Assembly (NCBI GenBank): GCA_023415275.1
Contig: JAEZLJ010000034.1
Location: 1 to 43,445 of the forward strand
From: Bacteroidota bacterium
Lineage (GTDB): Bacteria; Bacteroidota; Bacteroidia; Chitinophagales; Chitinophagaceae
Direction of reading: 5' to 3'
DNA: 43,445 nt
Part shown: positions 1 through 9,054 of the stretch, piece after piece
How positions within the stretch are numbered: position 1 is the first letter of the stretch
How the letters are laid out: each line of letters starts with the position of its first letter
The notes under the pieces: model-generated
Told to the model about the DNA's origin: nothing
The model's input: the letters and a program-made list of their open reading frames with translations, nothing else
Databases searched by the model: none
Translations under genes and position numbers: made by a program

Positions 1-533
1 GCTTCCAGCTTATTGAATATATCCAGGTAGATATTTTTCTGACGATCAAAGGCCGGCTCATAGATACTACTGTCCCGGGCCTGGTTTGATTCAAAATATG
101 GAACATCGCCATAAGTGTCTGTCAGCAAAGAATAAACCCATGACTGGCAGATTAATGAGATACCCTGGTAAGATCTATTGAAATTGAGCTCAGTGCTAGC
201 CCCTTTATATATATCCTTAAAATTGGTAAGTTCAGAATACCAGCCATTATATAGATAATCAGACCAGTTGGAACGATAGTCATACCTGAAAACCCTTCCA
301 TCCGCATCACTTTGATCCACGGTAACCTGCATCAATTCATTATTAAAGTTGCGGTTACGCAGCATGTTATAAGTCAATGTGCTTACCAATGCAGGCGCCA
401 GCAACTGTTGAGGCAAGGCACTGCTGGAATTATTGGGATCAGTATTGATCTCCTGGAAATCTTTGGTACATGAAGTGTTTGCAATGCTGCAGACAACTGC
501 TATACCCAGTAATATTTTGTTGATCTTATTCAT
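1..533 (-). CDS. SusD/RagB-family outer-membrane lipoprotein (partial)
   Basis: This is the N-terminal 177 residues of a SusD/RagB-like lipoprotein; the rest lies beyond the left edge. I translated it from the ATG at 531-533. It opens with a short basic and hydrophobic signal ending in a lipobox-like IANTSC, followed by KDFQEINTDPNN and then a helical region with QQLLAPALV and YQGISLICQSWVYSLLTDTYGDVPY. These features are typical of the SusD-like_2/SusD_RagB families, surface lipoproteins that cap a SusC TonB-dependent channel and bind its ligand. It starts 9 bases after the SusC stop on the same strand, so it is the partner of that SusC and probably co-transcribed. The ligand cannot be read from the sequence; the glycerol-3-phosphate genes upstream suggest a glycerophosphate-type compound (inference). 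Confidence 0.9.
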   Translation of the reverse strand, partial: MNKINKILLGIAVVCSIANTSCTKDFQEINTDPNNSSSALPQQLLAPALVSTLTYNMLRNRNFNNELMQVTVDQSDADGRVFRYDYRSNWSDYLYNGWYSELTNFKDIYKGASTELNFNRSYQGISLICQSWVYSLLTDTYGDVPYFESNQARDSSIYEPAFDRQKNIYLDIFNKLE

Positions 534-542
534 TGTAATAAA

Positions 543-3500
543 TTAAAATCCAATAATTAAATTAGCTCCCAATGTGCGGGTAGAAGGAAACTGCCCGATT
601 TCAAATCCACGAACAATATCAGTTCCGCTTACAGTTCCAAATTCCGGATCAAACGCAGGCCATTTTGACCATATATACAGGTCTCTTCCGTACACACCAA
701 TAGTGGCACGTTGAAATCCTATCTTTTTGATGAACTTGGGAGTGAATGTATAATCCAGCCTGGCTTCTCTAAACTTAATAAAGTCTGTGCTGAACGTACT
801 TCCTTCGGCATTGTCAATGCCATAGTGTGAGCGATAATATTCATCTATGTCGGTAGCAATGACATCATTGGGTCTGTATTTCCCATCCGTGCCCATGACC
901 ACTCCATTACCAATGATTCCATTATATCTTCCTGGTAATGTATTTTTTGTTTTACCCTGCTCTGCCAGCTTATAATGCATCAGGGAATGGGCTACCGCAC
1001 CATATTGACCGTCAAATAGCAGGTTGAGTCGGAATCCTTTGAATTGAAATTCATTATTGAAACCAAGCTTCCATTTTGGAGTGGTATTCCCAAGGTAAAT
1101 GACATCCTGGGTTATTTTGGCAAATCCTGAACTGGCATCATATACCACCTGTCCATCAGGCGCACGCTCATATCCTCTTCCATAAAGATCGCCCATGCTT
1201 CCGCCCACCTTAGCAACGATTTGTCCACCACCCACTGGTCCTGTTTGTAACACTACAGAACTATCAGCAAGTTCCTTAATTGTATTACTGTTGGCAGAGA
1301 ATACAATGCCTGTAATCCATTTCAAGCCATTTTTTGATGATATAGGCGTACCGTTTAATGACAACTCTAATCCTTTGTTATTAACCTTTCCTGCATTGAT
1401 AAGTGCTTTGGTATAGCCTGAAGAACGGTCCAATATGCGCTCTAATATTTGATCTTTGGTGTCTCCGGTATAAACTGCCAGGTCAAGGTTCAGGCGGTTA
1501 TGAAACATTTTAATATCTATACCTGTTTCATAGCTTACTGTTCTCAGTGACTTTAAATTAGGGTTGGCTAATATGGATGGATTTTGCAAACCACCACTAT
1601 ATAAGCTTCCTGCAGTTGTATAGTTGTAAGCTGTGCGATAAGGTGTGGTACCACCACTACCAACACCTGAAGCAGACAGTCTGAATTTTGCGAAGTCAAT
1701 AAATGCCGGCAGTTTTAAAACTTCAGAAGCAATAAAGCTTAGGTTAGCTGAAGGGTAAAAGAATCCTGCGTTGGCAGTACGGGTAGGTGTTGCCAACACA
1801 CTGTTCCAGTCCTGGCGAGCCGTCAGATCAAGGAAAAGGAAATTTTTAAATGATCCTGAAGCCAGTCCATAAAAGCTGTTGATAGCATATTTGCTGCTGA
1901 ATGGCATGGTTACCAATGGACCTGCTGCATTGGACATGGAATAAATTTGCGGATAGATCAAAGAATCGGCCCGCACTTCATCCCTGTTGTATATGTTTCG
2001 CAATGCACTTCCACCACCTGTGATGGAAAAGTCAAAATCATTGAACTTCTTTGAATACCTCAGGAGGAAATCAGTAGTTGCTTCTTCTGAGAAAATATTC
2101 TGTGTTCTATAACTACCTTGCTGGTATTTAGAGCCTGCATCAAAGGGTCTTTCCTGTGCTCGCTGCTCATACGAAAGGTCAAGAGATGTTCTCAACTGCA
2201 GGCTTAACTCTTTCGTAAAGTTGTAGGTAGCCTGAACATTTCCTGTAATGGCGTGCCTGTTGTTCCGATTGATAAATTCATAGGCTACAGCATATGGATT
2301 TTCGGGGAAAGAACTATAAGGATACATTATCTTTCTTCCCTCCTGTCCATTTCTCCAATAATTCCTTAACCAGTCAAGATCTGCATTGGGCTGCCAGAAA
2401 ATATACCAATACATGATGGACTGATTTCCATAACCTGCACCAGGTAAATTATCACTCCATTTATTGGTATAATTGATCTTAGATGATATCTGCAGCTTAT
2501 CATTGATTTTTGAATTGACAGCCAGGGCTATGGTATTCCTTTTATACCCTGTGTTTGGTATGATCCATTTGTTGGATACATTGGTTACGGAAAAACGGGC
2601 TGTTGTCTTGTCTGTACCACCATCCACACTTATGGAGTTGGTTATTGTATTTCCTGTATTGAAATAGTTGCGTATTTTATTTGGATAAGGAACCCATGGA
2701 GTTCTTTCAGCGCCCTGTGCTTGCGTCACAGGATCAAACTGGTAAAAAGACTGTCCATCAAACCGGGGTCCATATGCAGAACTGGTGGCACTGGTGCTTG
2801 GTCCATCTACAGAAGCACCAAAAGAATAGTATGGTTTTCCATCATTACCCTGTCCATACTCAAACTGAAGGTCTGGCCACCTGTTTACTTTTTCCATGGA
2901 AGCATTGGAATTAAGTGTAACGCCCCAGCCTTTTCTTTTGGAACTTCCCGACTTGGTGGTAATGATAATAGCACCATTGGCTCCCCTCTGTCCGTATAAA
3001 GCTGCGGCGCCGGGACCTTTCAAAACGCTGACAGACTCAATGTCTTCAGGATTGATATCATTAAGACCGCTGCCATAATCAGCAGGCATATTATCGCTTC
3101 CGGTGCCATAAGGTGTTTCACCAGTAATGGCATTTCTGCGACCACTTCCCTGGTTAATAACCACTCCATCAACAACGATCAATGCTTCATTATCACTTCC
3201 GCCAGTCAGGTTTCCCTCACCACGGAGAATGATCTTGTTAGAACCGGCTGGTCCGCTATTGGAACGAACAAGGTTCAAACCTGCTACTTTTCCTGACAAT
3301 GCATCGGTCCAGTTGCCTGAAAGAGCTTCTGTCAATTCTGTTCCTTTTACTTTAGAAACAGAATATCCCAGCGCTTTTTCTTCTCTTTTGATACCCAGTG
3401 CCGTTACTACCACGCTTTCCATTTCGGTGTTGGTACTTATCATATCAAAATTGACAACGTTCTGTCCACCTACTGGTTTTTCAAAAGGTTGAAATCCTAC

Positions 3501-3755
3501 AGCAGTTACCAGTAGCACCTGTTTGTTATTAGCCCTGATAGAATAGTTTCCTTTTTCATCAGTGCTGGTAAACAGTTTGGTACCCTTAACCTGCACTGTA
3601 GCCCGTGCAATTGGTACTTTGTCTTCTGAGTTTCTAACAGTGCCGGTAACCGTTTTTTCCTGTGCTGATACCCAGGATCCGGTTAAAAGCAGGAAGAAAA
3701 ACAACAGTATTTTTCCAATACTTTGTTTTTCCACAGCAGTCTCAATTGATCTCAT
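543..3755 (-). CDS. SusC/RagA-family TonB-linked outer-membrane receptor
   Basis: This 1070-residue TonB-dependent transporter should form the outer-membrane channel of a SusCD pair. A signal peptide occupies about residues 15-31 (cleavage near VSAQ). A carboxypeptidase-regulatory-like domain spans roughly 35-115 (VTGTVRNSEDKVPIARATV). The plug domain is at about 120-255, with the SusC signatures ALGIKREEKALGYSV and GPGAAALYGQRGANGAIIITTK. The remaining residues form the barrel and end in a terminal Phe. No N-terminal STN/FecR-signalling domain is visible, so it probably does not signal to an anti-sigma factor. It begins 28 bases after the glpT stop and is followed at 9 bases by SusD, which makes it part of the glp-like transcription unit. 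The family is certain; the substrate is inferred. Confidence 0.95.
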   Translation of the reverse strand: MRSIETAVEKQSIGKILLFFFLLLTGSWVSAQEKTVTGTVRNSEDKVPIARATVQVKGTKLFTSTDEKGNYSIRANNKQVLLVTAVGFQPFEKPVGGQNVVNFDMISTNTEMESVVVTALGIKREEKALGYSVSKVKGTELTEALSGNWTDALSGKVAGLNLVRSNSGPAGSNKIILRGEGNLTGGSDNEALIVVDGVVINQGSGRRNAITGETPYGTGSDNMPADYGSGLNDINPEDIESVSVLKGPGAAALYGQRGANGAIIITTKSGSSKRKGWGVTLNSNASMEKVNRWPDLQFEYGQGNDGKPYYSFGASVDGPSTSATSSAYGPRFDGQSFYQFDPVTQAQGAERTPWVPYPNKIRNYFNTGNTITNSISVDGGTDKTTARFSVTNVSNKWIIPNTGYKRNTIALAVNSKINDKLQISSKINYTNKWSDNLPGAGYGNQSIMYWYIFWQPNADLDWLRNYWRNGQEGRKIMYPYSSFPENPYAVAYEFINRNNRHAITGNVQATYNFTKELSLQLRTSLDLSYEQRAQERPFDAGSKYQQGSYRTQNIFSEEATTDFLLRYSKKFNDFDFSITGGGSALRNIYNRDEVRADSLIYPQIYSMSNAAGPLVTMPFSSKYAINSFYGLASGSFKNFLFLDLTARQDWNSVLATPTRTANAGFFYPSANLSFIASEVLKLPAFIDFAKFRLSASGVGSGGTTPYRTAYNYTTAGSLYSGGLQNPSILANPNLKSLRTVSYETGIDIKMFHNRLNLDLAVYTGDTKDQILERILDRSSGYTKALINAGKVNNKGLELSLNGTPISSKNGLKWITGIVFSANSNTIKELADSSVVLQTGPVGGGQIVAKVGGSMGDLYGRGYERAPDGQVVYDASSGFAKITQDVIYLGNTTPKWKLGFNNEFQFKGFRLNLLFDGQYGAVAHSLMHYKLAEQGKTKNTLPGRYNGIIGNGVVMGTDGKYRPNDVIATDIDEYYRSHYGIDNAEGSTFSTDFIKFREARLDYTFTPKFIKKIGFQRATIGVYGRDLYIWSKWPAFDPEFGTVSGTDIVRGFEIGQFPSTRTLGANLIIGF

Positions 3756-3783
3756 ACGTTGTTTGATTATTGATTATAAATGA

Positions 3784-5115
3784 TTAGAGAGATTTTTCTT
3801 TTTTCCATGTTAAGGCTGAAAATAAAATGGCAAGTACACAGGCAGCTATCAAAACAAGAAAGCCTCCATTCCATCCCCATGCGTCTACTACATAGCCCAT
3901 CGCCACATTGGCAAATAGGGCTCCGCCGAGGTATCCAAATAACCCGGTTAAACCCGCAGCGGTTCCAGCCGCTTTCTTAGGAACAAGGTCAAGGGCCTGT
4001 ACCCCAATTAGCATTACAGGTCCGTAAATAAGAAAACCGATTATGATCAATGCTATATTATCAATAGAGGGATGCCCGGGAGGATTTTTCCAATATACTA
4101 CCACTGCAGCCAGCACCAGCACCATATAAATGATGGTAGCAGGCGCCCTTCGACCCCGAAAAACTTTATCACTTAACCATCCGCATAATAATGTGCCTGG
4201 GATCCCGGCATATTCATAGGCAAAATAAGCCCAACCTGTTTCGTCCACTGAAAAACCCTTTGCTTCTTTTAAATAGGTCGGCGCCCAATCCAACACGCCG
4301 TAGCGCACCAAATATATAAAGGCATTAGCGAAGGCGATGTACCACAGTACCCTGTTAACCAAAACATAATCTACAAAGATTTGCCTGGCGGATAATTCTT
4401 TTTCGTGTTGTTGGGAGTAGTCTGCGGGATGATCATTTTTATATTGCTCTATCGGCGGCAGCCCACAGGATTGCGGTGTATCCCTGATCAATAGGTAAGC
4501 TATAAAAGCAATGAAAATGGCAATAATGCCGGGAAAGTAAAACTTGCTTTGCCAGGCACCAAAAATGGCAAGTCCAGCAATGGATAAAGGACCTATCAAT
4601 CCACCACCCACATTGTGAGCCACATTCCATATAGACATTTTAACCCCTCGCTCTCTTAATGAGAACCAGTGAACCATCACCCTGCCACTTGGAGGCCAAC
4701 CCATGCCCTGGAACCACCCATTGATAAATAAAAGGATAAACATGATCACCACGGAGGAAAGTGCAAAAGGAATAATTCCCATTGCGATCATGGTCAATGC
4801 AGACAATAGTAAACCAACGGGAAGGAATATGCGTGCATTGCTGCGGTCAGAAAGATTGCCCATCAGAAATTTGCTGATGCCATAGGCAATGGAAACTCCC
4901 GAAAGTGCTATGCCTAACTCTCCCTTTGAAAAACCTCTTTCAATAAGGTCTGGCATAGCAAGAGAAAAATTCTTGCGCACTAAATAATAACCGGCATATC
5001 CTACAAATATGCCAATGAATACCTGTAAGCGTTTTTTCCTATACTCCGCATCAATCTCGTTAGCTGCCCTCAGCTTTTTATGAGCTGCGGGTTGTAAAAA
5101 AGCAAGCAATTCCAT
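3784..5115 (-). CDS. glpT: Glycerol-3-phosphate transporter, MFS antiporter GlpT
   Basis: This 443-residue inner-membrane major facilitator protein probably exchanges external glycerol-3-phosphate for cytosolic phosphate. The GlpT hallmark AGYYLVRKNFSLAMP is present, with Arg47 matching E. coli Arg45. The second substrate arginine is Arg271 in IYLVRYGVLDWAPTYL (E. coli Arg269), and His167 in NVAHNVGGG matches E. coli His165. Its length is normal for the family (about 450) and twelve hydrophobic stretches can be counted. It follows the glycerol-3-phosphate dehydrogenase gene by 13 bases and precedes SusC by 28 bases. UhpT-type hexose-phosphate transporters are the close alternative, but the neighbouring dehydrogenase favours glycerol-3-phosphate. 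Confidence 0.93.
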   Translation of the reverse strand: MELLAFLQPAAHKKLRAANEIDAEYRKKRLQVFIGIFVGYAGYYLVRKNFSLAMPDLIERGFSKGELGIALSGVSIAYGISKFLMGNLSDRSNARIFLPVGLLLSALTMIAMGIIPFALSSVVIMFILLFINGWFQGMGWPPSGRVMVHWFSLRERGVKMSIWNVAHNVGGGLIGPLSIAGLAIFGAWQSKFYFPGIIAIFIAFIAYLLIRDTPQSCGLPPIEQYKNDHPADYSQQHEKELSARQIFVDYVLVNRVLWYIAFANAFIYLVRYGVLDWAPTYLKEAKGFSVDETGWAYFAYEYAGIPGTLLCGWLSDKVFRGRRAPATIIYMVLVLAAVVVYWKNPPGHPSIDNIALIIIGFLIYGPVMLIGVQALDLVPKKAAGTAAGLTGLFGYLGGALFANVAMGYVVDAWGWNGGFLVLIAACVLAILFSALTWKKEKSL

Positions 5116-5128
5116 TATAACAAGCGCT

Positions 5129-6748
5129 TTAGTTGGTTTTCAAAATATATTGGTGAGCAAGAGCGGTATAATTTTCAACCTGCTCTTTTTCCCATGCTTC
5201 GTCTTTTTGAAGTTTCCTGGCCATTAAGCTGGCTACTTTCGGAGCAATTTGAATGCTTTCACCTGCATTCAGCAACAATGCTCTTGTTCTCCGGGCTAAT
5301 ACATCTTCCACAGTTCTGGCCATTTCATGGTCCACTGCCCAATTGACCTGCACCTTATGGATCTTCAATTCGTCGCTGATCCATTGGCCTGCACTTCCAT
5401 TAATTTGACTTTTTAAGTTCCGCGCATCGCTGCCATAAAAATAGAAGGGGTCGTTCCAGTTCATTTCAGGTTGGTACCCATGAATATGCATGGTGGAAGT
5501 ACCGCTTTTGCGTGTTTGCCATTGCAGTTCTTTTTCTACGCGGTTCATCATATCCTCTCCCATCTTGCGATAGGTGGTCCATTTGCCACCCAGTATCGTA
5601 AAAAGATGAGAGGCAGACACTATGATCTTGTGGCTTCTTGATATTTCTTTGGTTTTCTGGCTTTCTCCCTGCGGCGCTGCCAGGGGACGCAAACCTGCAA
5701 ACACACTCAATACATCTTCGCGCGTGGGCTTTCTTGTAAAATATCCTGCAGCAGTTTCCAAAATGAAGCTGATCTCTTTCTCAAGAGCCTGGGGTTCCAA
5801 AGAGGCTTCCTTGACAGGAGTATCTGTAGTTCCTAATACTACCTTATCATGCCAGGGCACAGCAAATAATACCCGTCCATCGCTTGTTTCGGGTATCATC
5901 AAGGCATGTTCCGATGGATAAAATGATTTATCAAAAACCAGGTGCACACCCTGGCTCACACAAATACTTTTCTGGCTGCCAGGGTTGTCCATGTGAAGAA
6001 TATCATCAACAAAAACCCCAGTGGCATTGATCACTGCTTTTGCCCTTACTTTATAATGACCACCAGTTTCCATATCCTGCACTTCTGCCCCTTCAATATC
6101 TCCCTGTACGTTCTTCAACAAACCTGTAACCTTTATATAATTGATTGCACAACCACCTTTTTCTACTATGCTTTGAACTAGATTAATGGCCAACCTGGAA
6201 TCATCAAATTGTCCATCATGGTACAAAACACCACCAAGCAATCCTTTTTCCTTGATACCTGGCAGGTCACTCAGTGTTTTTTTGCGGGATAAAAAAATGG
6301 AAGACCCCATTGTCAACCGCCCCGATATCCAATCATACATCTTAAGGCCTAATGTATATTTGATCTTATCCCAATAATTATAAATTGGGATAATAAAGGT
6401 TTGATTTTTTACAAGGTGCGGAGCATTCCTGCACAGGCGTCCTCTTTCCACGCTTGCTTCCCTTACTAGCTTGATATCTCCTTGTGCCAGGTATCGCACA
6501 CCTCCATGCACCAGCTTGGTGCTTCTGCTGGAAGTGCCTTTCGCAAAATCAGATTGCTCTACTAACATTGTTTTATATCCTCTAACGGCTGCATCCAAAG
6601 CCACGCCTAACCCTGTAGCACCCCCACCTATAACCAGGACATCCCATGAATTCAGCTCATCAGATAATTGTTTTACCTGTTCATCCCTGGAAATGGTAAT
6701 TTTATGTGTAGGTAGATTTGGCATTCTCAATGTTTCGTTTTCTTTCAT
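5129..6748 (-). CDS. glpD: Glycerol-3-phosphate dehydrogenase, FAD-dependent (GlpA/GlpD type)
   Basis: This flavoenzyme oxidises sn-glycerol-3-phosphate to dihydroxyacetone phosphate and passes electrons to the respiratory chain. The FAD-binding motif VLVIGGGATGLG lies at about residues 37-48, followed by the family signatures SSRSTKLVHGGVRYL and GGKWTTYRKMGEDM. A C-terminal DAO_C domain completes the usual layout. I place the start at the ATG ending at 6748 (539 residues). An ATG at 6763 and one at 6724 (inside the same N-terminus) are alternatives. The longer frame back to 6856 adds a stretch unlike the family. It heads the minus-strand run glpD-glpT-susC-susD and is divergent from the GlpR-like regulator, the classic arrangement for a glycerol-3-phosphate-controlled promoter region. 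Confidence 0.95.
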   Translation of the reverse strand: MKENETLRMPNLPTHKITISRDEQVKQLSDELNSWDVLVIGGGATGLGVALDAAVRGYKTMLVEQSDFAKGTSSRSTKLVHGGVRYLAQGDIKLVREASVERGRLCRNAPHLVKNQTFIIPIYNYWDKIKYTLGLKMYDWISGRLTMGSSIFLSRKKTLSDLPGIKEKGLLGGVLYHDGQFDDSRLAINLVQSIVEKGGCAINYIKVTGLLKNVQGDIEGAEVQDMETGGHYKVRAKAVINATGVFVDDILHMDNPGSQKSICVSQGVHLVFDKSFYPSEHALMIPETSDGRVLFAVPWHDKVVLGTTDTPVKEASLEPQALEKEISFILETAAGYFTRKPTREDVLSVFAGLRPLAAPQGESQKTKEISRSHKIIVSASHLFTILGGKWTTYRKMGEDMMNRVEKELQWQTRKSGTSTMHIHGYQPEMNWNDPFYFYGSDARNLKSQINGSAGQWISDELKIHKVQVNWAVDHEMARTVEDVLARRTRALLLNAGESIQIAPKVASLMARKLQKDEAWEKEQVENYTALAHQYILKTN

Positions 6749-6887
6749 ATTTTGGTTAATCATACAATAAACGAAAGCAATTTTAACAATTTTATTTAAA
6801 AAAGAAATGGAAATGAAACAAAAAATAATATTTAGTTTTCCACAGTTAACCAACAATCCAAAGACAGATCGATCTTAAAATTTGAAA

Positions 6888-6918
6888 TTTGTGAATCCGG
6901 GTTTCCCATTATAATTTG
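6888..6918 (+). promoter_or_regulatory. Possible promoter for the GlpR-like gene
   Basis: A TTTG at 6888-6891 lies 18 bases upstream of TATAATTTG (6910-6918). This is close to the Bacteroidota pattern TTTG-N19-21-TAnnTTTG but has one extra base in the -7 box. It would start transcription shortly before the ATG at 6934. Any GlpR operator should also lie in the 6749-6933 divergent region, but no clear operator could be picked out by eye. Confidence 0.35.
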
Positions 6919-6933
6919 TATAGGAATTTACTT

Positions 6934-7698
6934 ATGAGCACTTTAATTGATCGTCACCAGCATATTATCACCAAGCTTAGAAAGGAAGGGAATGTAAAAG
7001 TCCTGGACCTTTGTTCCGAATTAAATGTTTCTTCCGTAACCATACGAAAGGATCTAAAGCTCCTGGAAGATAAAAACCTTCTTTTTCGTACACACGGCGG
7101 CGGAACTATTAGCAATCCCTATACGGCTGATAAACCGGTAAAAGAAAAAGAAAAGATACAATCTGGTGAGAAGTCAAATATTGGCGAAGCGGCCGCCCAT
7201 TTGATTGAGCCTAATGATTGTATTTTAATTGCTTCCGGCACCACTGTCGTTTCCTTAGCAAAGAATATATACCCTAAGGGAAACCTCACTGTCATTACTG
7301 CCGCGCTTAATGTGGCTATGGAATTGATCAAACATCCGGAGATTGAAGTGATCCAGTTGGGAGGAATATTAAGGAAAAGCTCTTCTTCAGTAACTGGCAA
7401 TTATGCCGAAAGTATTTTGCAGGATTTTTCATGCAGCAAGCTGTTTTTAGGTGTGGATGGAATTGACCTGGAATTTGGATTGACTACTACCAATATGATG
7501 GAAGCGCAGCTCAATAAAAAAATGATCAAGGCATCTCAAAAGACCATCGTGCTGGCAGACTCTACAAAGTTTGGTAAAAGAGGCTTTGGAAAGATTTGCG
7601 GATTGGAAGATATTGAACAGGTGATAACTGATAAAGGCATTTCTGATCATATGGTGGAAAGCTTGCGGGGACTTGGTATTGAAGTGACCATTGTTTAA
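6934..7698 (+). CDS. glpR: DeoR/GlpR-family transcriptional repressor
   Basis: This cytoplasmic regulator is about 254 residues, normal for the DeoR family (about 250). The N-terminal helix-turn-helix includes VLDLCSELNVSSVTIRKDL followed by the family signature LFRTHGGG. The C-terminal effector domain has the DeoR sugar-phosphate-sensing pattern (IASGTTVVSLAKN, VIQLGGILRKSS, LFLGVDGID, VLADSTKFGKRG). I use the ATG at 6934; six further codons back to a TTG at 6916 are open but fall inside the likely promoter. It is divergent from glpD-glpT-susCD, which suggests it represses that unit and is released by glycerol-3-phosphate (inference from E. coli GlpR). It ends at a bidirectional terminator. 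Confidence 0.9.
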   Translation: MSTLIDRHQHIITKLRKEGNVKVLDLCSELNVSSVTIRKDLKLLEDKNLLFRTHGGGTISNPYTADKPVKEKEKIQSGEKSNIGEAAAHLIEPNDCILIASGTTVVSLAKNIYPKGNLTVITAALNVAMELIKHPEIEVIQLGGILRKSSSSVTGNYAESILQDFSCSKLFLGVDGIDLEFGLTTTNMMEAQLNKKMIKASQKTIVLADSTKFGKRGFGKICGLEDIEQVITDKGISDHMVESLRGLGIEVTIV

Positions 7699-7734
7699 TA
7701 AATTATTTTAGCTTCCCTGGTGTTGAATAAGCAT

Positions 7735-7764
7735 AAAAAAACCTCCCTGTAAGGAGGCTTTTTT
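7735..7764. terminator. Bidirectional Rho-independent terminator
   Basis: A run of A, then CCTCC (7742-7746), a six-base loop, GGAGG (7753-7757) and a T run to 7764. It sits between two convergent genes, the GlpR-like regulator on plus and the TPR protein on minus, and can serve both strands. Confidence 0.85.
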
Positions 7765-7781
7765 ATATAAATCTTTAATGA

Positions 7782-9035
7782 TTACAAACTCTTCAATTTT
7801 TCCTGGTAGAAAGCTACCTTGTCTGCTTGTTTTTTTCTTTGATAATAGTCAACTAATTGATTGATAACCTTCCGGTAATTGGCTTTATCCTGTGCTTTTG
7901 TATGAGAATTGTCCTGGGTATAAAGATCAAATGCTTTTTGTGCATAAGTATAAAACTCTTCATACTTCTTATCTGTCTTGGCAACCAGGTCAGCTTTTTT
8001 TGCTTTATCGGCAGCCGTAGTGCCACGCACTGCTCTCAATGCATCATCAAGATCGTAGATCTGGTTATAAATATGCTGGGCCATAATGTAATTGGCAAAA
8101 GCTGAAGACTGCAAGCTTATTGCTTTTTCAAGAGCTGACTGCAATTTCTGTTGACGTGCATCATAGTCAGCTGGCTTTTTATCATAAGTATAAGTATAGT
8201 TAAAAAGCTCAGTGGCATAATCCAGGGCTAATGGAAAGTTGTTAGGATACTTCTGTAACATCTGCTCATACCTGGCCAACCTTTTTGTTGTATCCGTATT
8301 AGGGATATTTCCAAATTCCAGGGCCGTCCAGTAGCCTTCGTCAGCGAATAATTCGCGGCCAAGAGCTAAATACTTATCTGCTTTAGCAGCGTCATTTTTC
8401 TTTCCATAATATTCAGCCAGTAAGCCATACACTTCCTTGTATTCCTTGTCTTTGATCCTGGCATTGGCAAGTTGTTCAAAATAAGGAATGGCTTCATCTT
8501 CTTTCTTAGCCAAATAAGCTGAAGATGCGGTAAGGTTCACCAATTGCGTATCCAGGGCAGGAAATGAAAATCCATTATAAGAATATCCTTTTTTTGCAAT
8601 GTATGTTTCAATATCCAGGGCATTCTTCATTTGATCATAAGCCGCCGCATAATCTTTACTGTTATAGTTCTTCACCCCTTTATTATAATACAGATCATAA
8701 AGGCTGAAAAGGCCCACGTTTTGATCCAATACCATCATTGTGTTCTTGGGCTCCAGCTCCTGGTATTTTTTAAAGGCATCAAATGCTTCCTTTTTGGCAT
8801 CGTAAGAAAGCGAGTTAGTGCTATCCATACGTGCTAATTCAGTATATACCTTTCCCTTATAATACCATGCATTAGCATTGGTTTGATTTTTTGGGTCTGC
8901 CAATACCTTGTCAATCTTTTCTTTTGCTTCGTCGTATTTTCCTTTGCTGATCTTTTCCTGGACATCATCCAGCTTTTGTGCAAATACACTGCTGATGGAT
9001 GAAGCAAGCAATACTGATAATAACAGTTTTCGCAT
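7782..9035 (-). CDS. TPR-repeat protein, exported
   Basis: This 417-residue protein has a clear Sec signal peptide (MRKLLLSVLLASSISSVFAQ) and tetratricopeptide-like repeats through most of its length. Examples are NAWYYKGKVYTELARM near residue 55, YYNKGVKNYNSKDYAAAYDQM near 115, and further helical pairs up to the C-terminus (YYQRKKQADKVAFYQEKLKSL). It probably acts in the periplasm as a protein-protein scaffold. No enzyme motif is present and I do not recognise a specific function. It starts 19 bases after the gyrA stop on the same strand, so it is likely co-transcribed with gyrA. The bidirectional terminator just downstream ends the unit. Confidence 0.85.
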   Translation of the reverse strand: MRKLLLSVLLASSISSVFAQKLDDVQEKISKGKYDEAKEKIDKVLADPKNQTNANAWYYKGKVYTELARMDSTNSLSYDAKKEAFDAFKKYQELEPKNTMMVLDQNVGLFSLYDLYYNKGVKNYNSKDYAAAYDQMKNALDIETYIAKKGYSYNGFSFPALDTQLVNLTASSAYLAKKEDEAIPYFEQLANARIKDKEYKEVYGLLAEYYGKKNDAAKADKYLALGRELFADEGYWTALEFGNIPNTDTTKRLARYEQMLQKYPNNFPLALDYATELFNYTYTYDKKPADYDARQQKLQSALEKAISLQSSAFANYIMAQHIYNQIYDLDDALRAVRGTTAADKAKKADLVAKTDKKYEEFYTYAQKAFDLYTQDNSHTKAQDKANYRKVINQLVDYYQRKKQADKVAFYQEKLKSL

Positions 9036-9054
9036 TGTTTCTTTTTTTTATTGA

